The notes under the pieces are model-generated. The model was given only the letters and a program-made list of their open reading frames with translations, was not told the origin of the DNA and did not search any database. DNA of 64,000 nucleotides from NCBI GenBank assembly GCA_963210315.1, contig OY723318.1, positions 682,001-746,000 on the forward strand. Reading direction: 5' to 3'. The DNA is from Rhynchopus euleeides (lineage: Eukaryota; Euglenozoa; Diplonemea; Diplonemida; Diplonemidae). The position numbers were made by a program, and so were the translations under genes. This document shows, piece after piece, positions 10,175-19,870 of this stretch (position 1 is the first letter of the stretch; the number at the start of each line of letters is the position of its first letter).

Positions 10175-12568
10175 ATGGAGGTGCACGCCATCGACACGCT
10201 GTCAGGGCGTGAGGAGCCTCTGGAGATCGATGCCGATGCGACGGTGTCTGCGATGAAGCGGCAGTGCGGCGAGGCCTTCGGGTTCGGGGAGGACGTGGAG
10301 TTGATCGTGGGCGAGCAGCGCGTGGCGTGTGACGGGGCAGAGCGCGTCAGCAACGTCGCCGCCTTCTCGGGCGGGTGCCGGGTGCGGGTGGTGCGTGGTG
10401 TGGCGGAGTTTGTGGCGCAGCTGCGCAGCGGTGCTGTGAACATGGACAACATCCCCGCGTGGGCACGCCAGCGGCGGGAGTGCGTGCTGGCGGTGCTGGC
10501 ACATGCATACCAGGGAACGGAGCCTGTCAGGAGGGGCAACCGGAAGATGGGGCAGCTGCGTTGTCCCATCCAGCCACACTGGGTGCACCCTTCGCTGCAC
10601 GAGGACAAGGAGGTGATGCTGCAGTTCGTGAGGTGCGCTCCTCAGGCATTTCTGCGTGCCAGTGCCGCACTGCGTGCAGACGCAGATATCGTCATCGCAG
10701 CGTTGAACAAGGACGCGTCGATGTGGTATGACGTCGAGGACAAAGGCTTGCAAGAGCAGCGCAGCGTTGCGCTTGTTGCTGTTCCGTATTGCGCAAACAG
10801 CGCTGTGTGGCTCAGTGACAAGGCGTTTGTGCTCGAAGCACTCGAAAACAGGTGGAGGAAGGTGGTGTGGACAGATATCAGCAAGGCGTTGCGGCAGGAC
10901 AAAGAGGTTGCCATGAAGGCGATTTCTTGTGGCGTGCTGGATAAGTTTTGCCAACTGAGTGAGACGTTGCAGCAAGACAAAGAGGTCGTCATGGAGGCAC
11001 TTGAGCATTTCACAGTGAGTTTCGGTTATCTCAGCGAGGCGTTGCAGCAAGACAAAGAGGTTGCCATGAAGGCACTTGATCATGACAGCCTGGAGGACTT
11101 CCACCATCTGAGCACGACGTTGCAGCAAGACAGAGAGGTCGTCATGACGGCGTGTGAACATGTCGACGTGATTTTCGGTGATCTGTGCGAGGCGTTGCAG
11201 CAGGACAAAGAGGTTGTCATGGAGATGCTTTCTTCTGGTGGGGGGATCAGCTTTCACCAACTGAGTGCGACGCTGCAGCAAGACAAAGGGGTCGTCATGG
11301 AGGCAATTAGCCAGGCTAAGCTGCGGGACTTCCACCAACTGAGCGCAGCGCTGCAGCAAGATGAAGAGGTTGTTTTGAAGGCAGTTCGATATGCCGTAGT
11401 GAATTTCGATGAGCTGAGCGAACCGTTGCAGCAATACGTTTCTGATATCAGGCATTCGCGTAGATGTTTCGCAACGTCTGTCGGTGATCTGTGCGAGGCG
11501 TTGCAGCAGGACAAAGAGCTTGTCATGAAGGCACTTTCTTCTGATGAGGTGATGAGCTTTGACCAACTGAGTGCGACGTTGCAGCAAGACAAAGAGGTTG
11601 TTATGGAGGCACTTGACCAGGGCAAGCTGCATCACTTTCACCGACTGAACGCAGCGTTGCAGCAAGACAAAGAGGTCGTCATGAAGGCACTTGAGAGCGA
11701 CAGCCTGGAGGGCTTTCATCAACTGAGTGCGACATTGCAGCAAGACAGAGAGGTCGTCATGAAGGCGTGTGAAGAAGATGTCGACGTGAATTTCGGTGAT
11801 CTGTGCGAGGCGTTGCAGCAGGACAAAGAGGTTGTCATGGAGATACTTTCTTCTGGTGGGGGGATCAGCTTTCACCAACTGAGTGCGACGCTGCAGCAAG
11901 ACAAAGAGGTCGTCATGAAGGCACTTGACCAGGGCAAGCTGACGGGTTTTCACCGACTGAGCGCAGCGCTGCAGGAAGACAAAGAGGTCGTCCTGAAGGC
12001 ACTTCGGAAGGCGCTTCAACGTGCCAGGAACGGCTTCAGTCCACGTGCCACAGTGAATTTCGGTGATCTGTGCGAGGTGTTGCAGCAGGACACAGAGGTC
12101 GTCATGGAGGCACTTCAGCAACAGATCGTGAACTTCGGTGATCTGAGTGAGGCTTTGCGATCGGACAAAGCCTTCGCACTGCAGGCAGTCACCTCCTATC
12201 CTCACATCTACACCTCCATCACCGGCCCACTGCGCCAGGACAAGGACGTTGCGTTGGCAGCTATTGCAAGGTGTCCCACCCTGTTTCCCAGCATGGTACC
12301 TACGCTGCGTGACGACCTGGAGGTGGCATCTGCTGCCATCCGTGCCGACCCGTGCAACTTCATCTACGCAGGGGACAGTGCGCGTGCTGACAAGCAGGCA
12401 GCACTTGCCGCCTTCCCCTGTCCTTCCAACACTGTGCTGCTCCCTTTTGCCAGTGCAGAGCTGCAGGCAGACCGCGAGGTGGTGCTTGCTGCGGTGCGTG
12501 TGAATGCACAGAACGCCGACTACGCCATCTCTGAGACCCTGCACGACCTGGCTGCCTCTGGCCTGTAG
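10175..12568 (+). CDS. Ubiquitin-like plus DUF4116-type helical repeat protein
   Basis: 797 aa. The in-frame ATG at 10106 would add 23 low-complexity residues; 10175 is preferred because the ubiquitin-like fold begins there. Residues 1-75 look like a ubiquitin-like domain (MEVHAIDTLSG, then a helix VSAMKRQCGEAFGF and strands ending CRVRVVRG). From about residue 150 the protein is some 20 units of about 25 residues with consensus LQQDKEVVMKAL...F..LS.A, matching the DUF4116 pattern of paired helices whose function is unknown. A block of about eight units recurs after about 206 residues (near 11231 and 11849), so the array grew by segmental duplication. One unit (11425-11485, LQQYVSDIRHSRR) has lost the DKEVV core. 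Last units (12160-12540) are more diverged and GC-rich. The opposite strand is also open over nearly the whole length, a by-product of the repeats. Confidence 0.85.
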   Translation: MEVHAIDTLSGREEPLEIDADATVSAMKRQCGEAFGFGEDVELIVGEQRVACDGAERVSNVAAFSGGCRVRVVRGVAEFVAQLRSGAVNMDNIPAWARQRRECVLAVLAHAYQGTEPVRRGNRKMGQLRCPIQPHWVHPSLHEDKEVMLQFVRCAPQAFLRASAALRADADIVIAALNKDASMWYDVEDKGLQEQRSVALVAVPYCANSAVWLSDKAFVLEALENRWRKVVWTDISKALRQDKEVAMKAISCGVLDKFCQLSETLQQDKEVVMEALEHFTVSFGYLSEALQQDKEVAMKALDHDSLEDFHHLSTTLQQDREVVMTACEHVDVIFGDLCEALQQDKEVVMEMLSSGGGISFHQLSATLQQDKGVVMEAISQAKLRDFHQLSAALQQDEEVVLKAVRYAVVNFDELSEPLQQYVSDIRHSRRCFATSVGDLCEALQQDKELVMKALSSDEVMSFDQLSATLQQDKEVVMEALDQGKLHHFHRLNAALQQDKEVVMKALESDSLEGFHQLSATLQQDREVVMKACEEDVDVNFGDLCEALQQDKEVVMEILSSGGGISFHQLSATLQQDKEVVMKALDQGKLTGFHRLSAALQEDKEVVLKALRKALQRARNGFSPRATVNFGDLCEVLQQDTEVVMEALQQQIVNFGDLSEALRSDKAFALQAVTSYPHIYTSITGPLRQDKDVALAAIARCPTLFPSMVPTLRDDLEVASAAIRADPCNFIYAGDSARADKQAALAAFPCPSNTVLLPFASAELQADREVVLAAVRVNAQNADYAISETLHDLAASGL

Positions 12569-12659
12569 GGCGCCGCCATGCTGAGCGGGTTGGGCTGTGT
12601 TCTGTTGGCCGATGTCCCGCTCACACGAATGCATCACGACCCCTGCAGCCGGGCCAGGT

Positions 12660-12930
12660 AGGACGGTGTTTTCCCATTCCGGAATCTTCATCTGGACATG
12701 CTGCATAATATTGGAACATTCGAACTCCGTACTGATCGTAGTGGGACCTTTCGTGGTAGGTGCCAAGTGTCACCTATGAAATGCGGGTCTGGTTCAGGTC
12801 CTGGTGATGTGAGAAGGTGGCTGGGAGACTGTGAGGCACCCAGCTATGCGCTCACACTACACCCCGCCCACTGAGCGGGACCTGCTCCACCTCACGGGGT
12901 ATTCAAACCCCGTGTTCTTTGGAATATATT
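12660..12930 (+). repeat. R240 dispersed repeat, copy 1
   Basis: Starts about 90 bp after the preceding stop codon. Blocks in order: ATTGGAACATTCGAACTCCG, GATCGTAGTGGGACC, GGTGCCAAGTGTCACC, GAAATGCGGGTCTGGTTCAG, GCGGGACCTG and CAAACCCCGTGTTCTTTGGA. The same order is seen at 26425-26660, partly at 16075-16235, and inverted at 19105-19330. Confidence 0.7.
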
Positions 12931-12939
12931 TTGTTAGTG

Positions 12940-13030
12940 GTGTGTCGTGTGCGTTCAAAAGTAGCCCGGAACTGTTCTCTCACAGTTGCTGGACAGGGTG
13001 TCTATAATAAAGCGAAAGGAGTACGGTTTG
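12940..13030 (+). repeat. R250 repeat, 3' fragment
   Basis: Contains GTTCAAAAGTAGCCCGG, GTTGCTGGACAGGGTGTC and AATAAAGCGAAAGGAGTACG. It shows what the site occupied by the 39085 element looked like before insertion. Confidence 0.7.
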
Positions 13031-13975
13031 CAACCCGCCCGGATCGTGGTGCCACGCGTGTGGCACCACGATCTCGCGAGGCAGGCCGCCTTCGACTTGA
13101 AGTACCTTCGATTTCAATACCCCCACCCACCCACCCACACCGCTGCCATGCAAATGGAATGAAAGTGTCACATCGGTTACGCATCGAGTGCCATGAACCC
13201 CGCTCTCTATGAGGCACTGGTCGCACTTCCCCGCGTCACGTGTCATCCTGTAGGCCTCTCCCGCCCCCCCGTCTGGTGAGAGCCGGCGAGAGGAGGACGT
13301 AGTGTGGAAGGCTCGAACCGACGACACAACTAGTATTGCAAATACGTGGCGAAAAGGTAACAACCATCGCACGTAGCAGGACAAACAAAGGTTCCCCCCC
13401 CCTCCCCCGCGTGTGGATTGTTAATACCGTGGAACAATCAATTCTACATTCTACTCTTTACCCCTTCTTTGCCCCACTCCCAGGGCTGCCCCCTGTGAAT
13501 GCTCGAACCTAGCCCAGCCCTCTTTTACGCCGCGGCCTCACTGACCACAGCAGCTCAACCCCGGTCACGCGGCTTGTTTGCCGTAGAGCTTTGTTGTTCG
13601 TGTAGTGCATGTTACTGTGCTAAGAGCCCGAAGGAGAAAAAGTAGAACCGGCTGCGCTAGCCCCACCATGCAGCCTCAGTACGACAGGACGCGCGCAGGC
13701 ACCGGGCCCCCTCTCTAAAGAAACTCTTTACCCCCCCCCCCGTCTGATAGTGGGAACCAAAAAGAACGTTTTATGCACCACCACACCCACCACAACCCAA
13801 ATTGCCCAAAACACACAGCCCCAACGCACACAACACACCACCGGGCACACCCCCTCCCCCCCCCCCCCCCCCATGCACAAACCCCCTCGGGACGGAGCAG
13901 ACGGGGGCTAGGGGGGGACAAGGCTCGGTTCCACCACACCACACCACCTCCCCCCCTCCCCCATCTCCCTCCCCT
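13031..13975. other. Intergenic stretch before the phosphatase gene
   Basis: No separate gene. About 13742-13830 (GAACCAAAAAGAACG, ATTGCCCAAAACAC) resembles 21393-21470. A C-run at about 13855-13871 and C-rich text up to 13970 form the pyrimidine tract directly upstream of the start codon. Confidence 0.45.
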
Positions 13976-15148
13976 ATGCCAGCTGTCATCCTCGGTTGCG
14001 TGTGGGTGCTGCTGGGGGTCGGGTGCACCGCTGCGGCTGTCGTGGTCGGGTTTGTCCTTTCGGCAGACCCGCCTGCTTGGCCGTGGCTGGCGCTCCTCTG
14101 GCCCGGCGTCTCCCTCTGCACCATCGGCGCCTGCCACATCGCATACCCACAGGCGGGTATCCGACTCCTCGGCAAAAGCACCACAACAGGCCAGCTCTCC
14201 TGGGCACCCCTGCTCGCCTTCCTGCCATTCTACCTCATCGCCTGGCTCTGGTGGTGCATCCGCTGCACCGTGCTCGCCTTTATCCGCGGGGAGGAGGCAG
14301 CCACAGAGGTGTGGGAGGGGATATACGTCGGGAGGTACCCCTTGTTCGCCTCGCGCATCCCCGGGGATGTCACGGTTGTCCTGGATCTTACCACGGAGTT
14401 CCCGGGGCTCGCGGAGGGGAGGCGTTATATAGGATGTTTCGCCTTCGACACCGACACGCCTGACCCGCAGGCGTGGGCTGCGGCGGCTGCGGAGATCGTT
14501 TCACTGCATCAGGAAGGGCACCGCATTCTCATCCACTGTGCCTATGGTCATGGCAGGTCCGGCGTGACTGCGGCGCTCGCAATGGTGCTGTCACCGCGAT
14601 GCCCCACAGAGGTTCGATGCCTCTCGGACGCCCTCCCATTCCTCCGCAAGCGGAGGGCCTGCATCAGGTGGTACCCCCACCAGCAGGCGCAGGCGCAGCT
14701 CGCATACCAGGCGCATGCCGGGGTGCAGACGGAGCCGGTGTCCGTCCCCTCTGTCCCTTCAGAGCAGCCTCTGCTAGATGATTCGTATTCCCATGTCCTG
14801 TCCTGCTTGGGTCCGGAGGGGGGTAGGGCTGAGGCTGGCGGGGAGGCAGTATGCGGCTCTCCAGGTGGCGAGCCCTGCGGCGAAGGCGGGAGAGGAAACG
14901 TGCCGCAGTGCGGTGAGGTGGCGATCGGCACATCCCCCGACGCGGCGGGGTGGAGGAGGAGGGGGAGCGGCTGCGGTGGTGGTGGTGGCGGTGGCGGTGT
15001 TACTCCCACGCGGAGGGCGACCCCAACCCCGCCGCCAGCCCAGCAGGCAGCAGCCGGCGGCATCGAGTCGCCGGCGATGCCCCCTAGCGGTGGTGGCGGT
15101 GGGAGAGGGAGAGGGGGCCGACAGCCTTCAATAGTGCATGTCGTGTGA
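13976..15148 (+). CDS. Membrane-anchored dual-specificity phosphatase
   Basis: 390 aa. Start at 13976 (MPAVILGCVW); the upstream in-frame ATG at 13802 would add only a Pro/Thr run encoded by the C-rich leader. Three hydrophobic segments (about residues 3-28, 34-56 and 75-101) anchor it in a membrane. Then comes EGIYVGRYPLFASRIPGDV and the phosphatase signature HCAYGHGRSG, with Cys188 and Arg194 forming the C-x5-R loop of cysteine-dependent phosphatases. The general-acid Asp is probably in FDTDTPD, about residue 160. The same order (membrane helices, YVGR, a variable loop, HCAYGHGRS) is known from uncharacterised plant and bacterial membrane phosphatases; whether the substrate is protein or lipid cannot be told. 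The last 150 residues are Gly/Pro/Arg-rich low complexity. A C-rich pyrimidine tract lies just upstream. Confidence 0.85.
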   Translation: MPAVILGCVWVLLGVGCTAAAVVVGFVLSADPPAWPWLALLWPGVSLCTIGACHIAYPQAGIRLLGKSTTTGQLSWAPLLAFLPFYLIAWLWWCIRCTVLAFIRGEEAATEVWEGIYVGRYPLFASRIPGDVTVVLDLTTEFPGLAEGRRYIGCFAFDTDTPDPQAWAAAAAEIVSLHQEGHRILIHCAYGHGRSGVTAALAMVLSPRCPTEVRCLSDALPFLRKRRACIRWYPHQQAQAQLAYQAHAGVQTEPVSVPSVPSEQPLLDDSYSHVLSCLGPEGGRAEAGGEAVCGSPGGEPCGEGGRGNVPQCGEVAIGTSPDAAGWRRRGSGCGGGGGGGGVTPTRRATPTPPPAQQAAAGGIESPAMPPSGGGGGRGRGGRQPSIVHVV

Positions 15149-15588
15149 TGCACCCAAAGGGGAGGAGAGGTGAGGAAGGGGTGTGTGTACGTGTGGTTTG
15201 CTCTCACACGGTGGGGGGGGGGGCAGGGCTGTAAATAAGGTTTGGGGGTCAGGAGTCGGGAGTCGGGAGTCGGTTATTTACAGTCACCTAAGGTACCTGG
15301 GGTGGGGGGCTGGGGGGGACGGGCGGTCTCAAACCCTACTCAATCCTGCACGCATCCTGTAGTACGGCCACCTCTGCCGTGGAGAGTCCCATGGACCCTC
15401 CAGCAGTCGCCCACCATTCGGTCAGGGCGGACTGACTCGGCGCTTGCGGGGTCTTCCCGCGTGCGAGGTGGTCCGCGAAGAAGCACGCGACGCACAGCGC
15501 CATGTTGGCTGTCCCAGCCAACCCCCCACTTCGCCCGCAGCGCCCCACACGCTGCGAGCACCTCACTCACGGCAGCAGTATTTGGCTG

Positions 15589-15817
15589 CATAGCTCTCAG
15601 TATTTCCCGTGCATGCAGCGCATGCATCCACAAATTTTGTGGATGCATCCACACACAGCCTGGAGCTCCGAAGCCCTGCATGCAGGCCTGCCTGCAGTGG
15701 ATGAATGCCTGTATGCCAAATCAAAAATCCATTTTTTGACATTTTCGGGCATCCCTGGATGCCGTGGATGCATGCATGGATGCATCCACACCATCCACGG
15801 CCCCACTGAGAGCTATG
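15589..15817. mobile_element. 229-bp TIR element built of GGATGCATCCA motifs
   Basis: Perfect 13-bp TIR CATAGCTCTCAGT/ACTGAGAGCTATG, flanked by TTGGCTG on both sides (15582-15588 and 15818-15824), a 7-bp target duplication. Nearly the whole interior is TGCATCCAC-type motifs in both orientations, so it could fold into nested hairpins. No coding capacity. Confidence 0.8.
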
Positions 15818-16074
15818 TTGGCTGTGAGTCAAACACTACTGCCTCTACCTGAGGCATGTTGTGTGTCGCAACAGTTGCGTCACATGTGTGACGCATCTGT
15901 GTGGAGTGTGTGTGGTTGTGCACGTGTGCGCTGTGGTATGCTCAACCACCTGATGGGGGCGGAACACAACTCTTCTTGGGAGCTGCCAGGATCTGGCAAA
16001 AGGGGCGGGAAAGGGGCGCCGTATTCACAGCAGTGGTTTGGCAATGAACTCACCCCAGTTCAGAGACCGGTAAT

Positions 16075-16235
16075 GAAGAAGATGACTGGGAGGCACACAC
16101 CATGTCCCACCCAGCGGGACCCCTACACCCCCACCCACCCATCGGGACCCCCCCTCCTCGGGTGTTCCAAAAACCCTTTCTTTTGAATATTTGGAGTCTG
16201 TGCGGATCGCAGTGGGGTCATTTTGGCCATGGGGT
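16075..16235 (+). repeat. R240 dispersed repeat, copy 2
   Basis: Contains GACTGGGAGGCACACACC, CCAGCGGGACCCC, TCTTTTGAATATTTGGAGTC and TGTGCGGATCGCAGTGGGGT in that order; compare 26515-26640. Confidence 0.65.
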
Positions 16236-16385
16236 GCCTAATACCGCACATTCCCTAAGGGAAGCAAGGCAACCCTCCCAATCCCAAAAAATCCGGCGCG
16301 AGTCGGGAGTCGGGAGTCGGCCTTATTTACACCCCTGGGGGGGGGGGTAGGGGTGGTCTAAAGCTGTTTAAAAACGTATTTTTGA

Positions 16386-16758
16386 GGTACCTGGGACCCC
16401 CCGTGTATAAGTCCCCCCCCCTTACCCCCGTGTTTAAGTCCCCCCCTGGGGGTCTGGCAGGGGGGGGACTTAAACACAGGGGGACCTAAACACGGGGGTG
16501 GGCTGGTCTGGAGGGTCATCAGGTGGCCCCTAGGCCCTCCAGGTGCTGTCAGAGTCGAAAAGTGGGGTGCCAAAAGTTCATCCGGACCGGAATTACCCCC
16601 CTACGACAGCAGAGGAAGAGGTCTTCTTGGTCTCCACTGTGCCACCCCCGTGTTTAAGCCCCCCCTGTGTTTAGGTCCGCCCCCCCCGTGTTTAAGTCCC
16701 CCCCGGCCGAAAATCGCCTCCAGGGGGGGGGACTTAAACACGGGGGGTCCCAGGTACC
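16386..16758. mobile_element. TIR element with repeated GTGTTTAAGTCCCCCC motifs
   Basis: The left arm begins GGTACCTGGGACCCCCCGTG and the right arm ends with its complement. Inside, GTGTTTAAGTCCCCCC recurs at least five times in both orientations. The layout mirrors the 39085 element, though the motif differs. No clear target duplication was found. Confidence 0.6.
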
Positions 16759-16882
16759 CCCAGAATACCCCAAAAGTGCATAAAAACCCCACAAACCGAC
16801 CCAAAACCCTCCGGAAACGTGTTTTTGGGGTGTTTCGCATGTGTTGGGCTTGATTTTTTGGCACTATACCAAAAGGTGAAAA

Positions 16883-18075
16883 GGTGGCCACCTTCCCGTA
16901 CCTGGGCCTGGCCACCTTTGGGGCCTTGAACACACACAGATGCCGTGCACAACGCCGGATGGGCAGGTGGTCCAGCAAGAACTACAGTTCTTCGTGGTGC
17001 TTTTTCTGGGGCTGAAGACAGTCATTTGCAAGGTGGGGGCAGTTGCCTGCTCCAAAATCGCTCGCAGTACAGCGGCTGCATCCCAACCCCCAAAAGGGCG
17101 TTTCTGCTGGCCCTGGGCAAGGCCGTGCCTGGTCTATCAGGGAGCGGCAGGTGGTAGACAGCGCAGGTTTGTCTGGTGCCTGAATTGTGAGCACAGGCGG
17201 TATCCTCACCGTGCCAGATGGAGGGAAAAGGGCTTGCCTCGGCAAGCATTACAACTGCTGACCACGAATCGTCAGCAATTACTGCAGTACGCCAAGCTGG
17301 CCTGTCTGTAGCAGATAGATGTGCTCCACAGAAGTAGAAGCACACGACAGAAGCTGCTGCTTCAATACTCGGTGAGGAGATACTGATGCGATTGCATCAC
17401 TGCACAAGGCCCTATCATCCGCCACAGTGTCCACCACTTTCACCGGTATCTAAGTACAAGCCAAGCTCTGTGCGCAGTCTCGGGGGGTCCTCAGCCCGGG
17501 TGCGAACGTCAGGTGAGGCACAAATCAGGCAGGTATGCCTGGATTCTGCAGTCAGCGTCGAACGTACGAGTAATGGCTAGATGATTTCCTAGCTGTTGAA
17601 GACGGAGACTTGCACAGCCCCGAGAGCACAGCCCTCGATGTGCTGCTCGACCCCAGAAGTACACCGCGTGCCGCTCCCGTCTGCTATTCTTTCTTTTCAG
17701 CAGCAATGCAGCACATGAAACGTGGTCACCATATTAAACCTGCGCATGGCAGGGCAGTGTCTCACCGGATCATCGGGAGGGGTGTACAACCACCTGCAGG
17801 GCTGGCTCAAGTCGGTGAGAAACTTCTGTGCACCTCCTTCCCTGGATACCACTAAATGGCACGGCACCACTGGGGCCACGAAACCACCCACCATTTGGCG
17901 CCAATCATGAGAGGCTGCTCAAACAGGAGCTTACTGAGTGCCTCGGGTCAGCCATTATGTGTCCCCGTACCCTCCTGGCGCTCAGAAGTCGTGTTTCAGT
18001 GATGTTTCCGTGCCCAGGGGATAATGTGTCTCTCTCCTGGCCACCCCCAGGTACGGGAAGGTGGCCACCCCAAAA
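16883..18075. mobile_element. Possible 1.2-kb TIR element
   Basis: GGTGGCCACCTTCCCGTACC at the left is matched in inverted orientation near 18035-18075 (TGGCCACCCCCAGGTACGGG, then AAGGTGGCCACC). Arms are about 35 bp. The interior holds a coding-like frame (16940-17311). Flanking text on the left (CCCTCCGGAAACG, ATTTTTTGGCAC) resembles the arms of the 28018 element family. Confidence 0.5.
16940..17311 (+). pseudogene. Coding-like frame, unidentified, inside a TIR element
   Basis: 123 codons starting MPCTTPDGQVVQQELQFFVV. Residues 10-45 read like ordinary protein, and the base composition is balanced rather than GC3-rich. I recognise no family. It may be degenerate transposon coding sequence or captured host sequence; chance openness is not excluded. 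Confidence 0.25.
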
Positions 18076-18109
18076 ATATGGTCAGAAAAGCCCACCAAAC
18101 ACCTCCAAA

Positions 18110-18400
18110 CACCCCTACACACCATTTTGAACGATTTTTGGCCGTGCTCGTCGCGTCCCCCGGTGAGGGGGGACGCTGTTTCGTGTTCTCCTTGCCGCAC
18201 GGAGGCATTGCCTTACGTCGCCTCTTCCTCTTTTCCTTTATGGGCGGGTTAGTCTGGCTCAGAGGGCGGGACCGTGCTGATATGCACAGTGACGACTCTC
18301 CCTTTTTTTGTTGTGCCCGCCTCCTGCCGAGTCGTGGCTGCTGCCTCTCAGACTGGGGGCGGGCGGTCGCCGACGCTGACGCGCCTGGCGGCCCGTGGAA
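18110..18400 (-). repeat. Retroposon 3' region, inverted copy of 52835-53092
   Basis: Read on the minus strand, this matches 52835-53092 from GTCGGCGACCGCCCGCCCCC through AAGAGGAAGAGGCGACG to GGCCAAAAATCGTTCAAAAT. Both copies keep a frame encoding KEKRKRRRKAMPPCG, and differences include several silent ones. It lies directly downstream, on the minus strand, of the reverse-transcriptase fragment, so it is probably that element's 3' region. Confidence 0.6.
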
Positions 18401-18481
18401 AGTGACGTGGGTCTGGGGGTGGGGGGGGGGGTGCTGGGGTGTCAGGCCGAAGCCCTTGACCGCTGTTGATTTTTGCAGGTT

Positions 18482-18800
18482 TCACGAGATCAGGTAGTCC
18501 TTCTCGCTGTGCTCCGTCACCCCTGCCTCAGCCAGGTAGCGTAGGGCCCCCTTGCAGTTGTGCAGCAGCAGGTTGTGCACGCTTGTGGCTGTGAGGTGGT
18601 GTCGGGCTGACGCTGTCGCGGGACAGCCGAAGAATAGGTGCTTCAGCGAGACCCCAGGCGGGGGGCTGTCCGGCGCAAGCTTCAGGCAGGGTTTGCACGG
18701 TGGTTGTGCGCTGCCCGGGACGTCGTGGTCGTACACCAGGCGGTGGTGGTCGGCCCGGAGGCGGCGGATGGTGGTTTCCCCTAAGCGGGTAAGTAATTTT
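18482..18800 (-). pseudogene. Non-LTR retrotransposon C-terminal fragment
   Basis: A minus-strand frame of about 105 residues reads like the C-terminus of a non-LTR retrotransposon polyprotein: TRLGETTIRRLRADHHRL, then PCKPC, then SLKHLFFGCP. Spacing is C-x2-C-x15-H-x4-C, the zinc-knuckle-like motif that ends many I/ingi/L1-type polyproteins. The reverse-transcriptase core is absent: upstream (above about 18800) the sequence becomes the arm of a long-TIR element, so the copy is truncated. It ends at a TGA at 18482. Confidence 0.6.
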
Positions 18801-18900
18801 TTTGGGGTTCCGGACCGGTTCTGGGTGGGTTTCATGGTTTTTGGGGGCCTCTGGGGTGTTGTGCAAAAAAATGCAAAATTTACGCTTTTTGGGGGCTTTA
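18800..18900. mobile_element. Arm fragment related to the long-TIR (Y) family
   Basis: Block order TTCCGGACCGG, GGGTGGGTTT, TTTTTGGGGGCCTCTGGGG, GTGCAAAAAAATGC follows the right arm of the element at 28018-29165 (TTTCCGGACCGA, GGGGGGTTTGG, GGGGCTTTGGGGCC). It is probably an older relative that brackets the retrotransposon fragment. Confidence 0.4.
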
Positions 18901-19553
18901 GACCACCCCCAGTGGGGGGGGCTAAATAGAAGGGGGGGGTCAAATACAAGGGGGGGGGGGCCTATTAGAAGGGGGGGGGGGTCTGAAAATTCGAAATCCA
19001 TAAAATTTTTCGCCGAATACAAGGGGGGGGGCTTGTATTCGGCGGAAGCCGAATTTCAGCCAAATTTCAAATTTTCAGCCTGTTTTTCCAGTCATAACAG
19101 GCACCCCATGGTCAAAATGACCCCACTGCGGTCCGCACGGAATCCAAACATTCAAAGGAACGGGGTTTTGGACACCAGTGTGGGGGTCCTCGCAGGTTGC
19201 TGACTCCCGGGAATATCCTCCCATTATCAGGACCCAAACCAGACCCACATTTCATGTGTGATACTTGGCACCTCCACCCACAAAATGACCCCACCACGAT
19301 CCGCACGGATTCCGAATAGTGCAATGGAAGGCGAAAATCGCGATTCCACGAGGTCACCTGGGGCAAAATTCACCAAAATTTGGAAAATTCGGCTTCCGCC
19401 GAATACAAGCCCCCCCCCCTTGTATTTGACCCCCCCCTTCTATTTGGCCACCCACTGCAAAAATTGCCTAAAATTTTGGGCCCCCAAAAACCCCCAAAAA
19501 ACTCGATCCTACGCCGAATACAAGGGGGGGGGGGGGGCTTCTATTTAGCCCCA
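18898..19553. mobile_element. TIR element with CGAATACAAGCCCCCC motifs
   Basis: The left arm has GGGGGGGCTAAATAGAAGG then CAAATACAAGG; the right ends in CTTCTATTTAGCCCC. Inside, CGCCGAATACAAG and its complement recur at about 19010-19050, 19395-19435 and 19510-19540. An inner palindrome pairs GTATTCGGCGGAAGCCGAAT with its complement at 19388. Between the arms lies an inverted R240 copy, so the elements are nested. Confidence 0.6.
19105..19330 (-). repeat. R240 dispersed repeat, inverted copy with two cores
   Basis: The core ATGACCCCACTGCGGTCCGC occurs near 19118 and a second core near 19284. Between them is text matching the reverse of 12745-12830 (AAACCAGACCCACATTTCAT, GATACTTGGCACC). Confidence 0.65.
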
Positions 19554-19870
19554 GGCCTGTCGCTAACTTTTCGATTTTGGAGATTTGGTGGGTTGACGCT
19601 CCTGTTTTGGGGGGGGATCAGGGGGGAAAACACTAGGGGTCAATTTTTCTCGCGCGCGCTCGTGTTGTTGCCAAATTTTCCCATCGGTGGACCACTAGGT
19701 GGGCACGGTGTGAGGCGCTGGGTTCCTTCCGTGGTTCCTCTCCCGCTCGCGCCGTCGGGTGCCGGAGGAAACCAAAAAATGGCTTTCGGGACCATGATTT
19801 CGACGCTGCCCCCTGATATGTCACGGCCGTCAAAGCGCAAGGACTTGGTTACTAGACGGGCACGCGAGAT

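Larger units (their letters stand above)
15231..16332. repeat. GTAAATAAGG-bounded segment with AGTCGGG triplicates
   Basis: GTAAATAAGG at 15231 is mirrored by CCTTATTTAC near 16323. Beside each end sits a triplet of GGAGTCGG in the same orientation (about 15251-15278 and 16299-16320). It may be an old element. It encloses the 15589-15817 element and part of an R240 copy. No gene is seen. Confidence 0.4.

Noticed and set aside
10202-12766. 854-codon open frame on the minus strand opposite the DUF4116 gene
   Set aside because: It is a shadow of repetitive GC-biased coding on the + strand; its translation is Leu/Gln/His-rich without any domain, and the + frame has clear domain structure.
13802-13975. 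N-terminal extension of the phosphatase to the upstream ATG
   Set aside because: The extra 58 residues are Pro/His/Thr runs encoded by the C-rich leader; the same holds for upstream extensions of the genes at 23227, 47699 and 59583.
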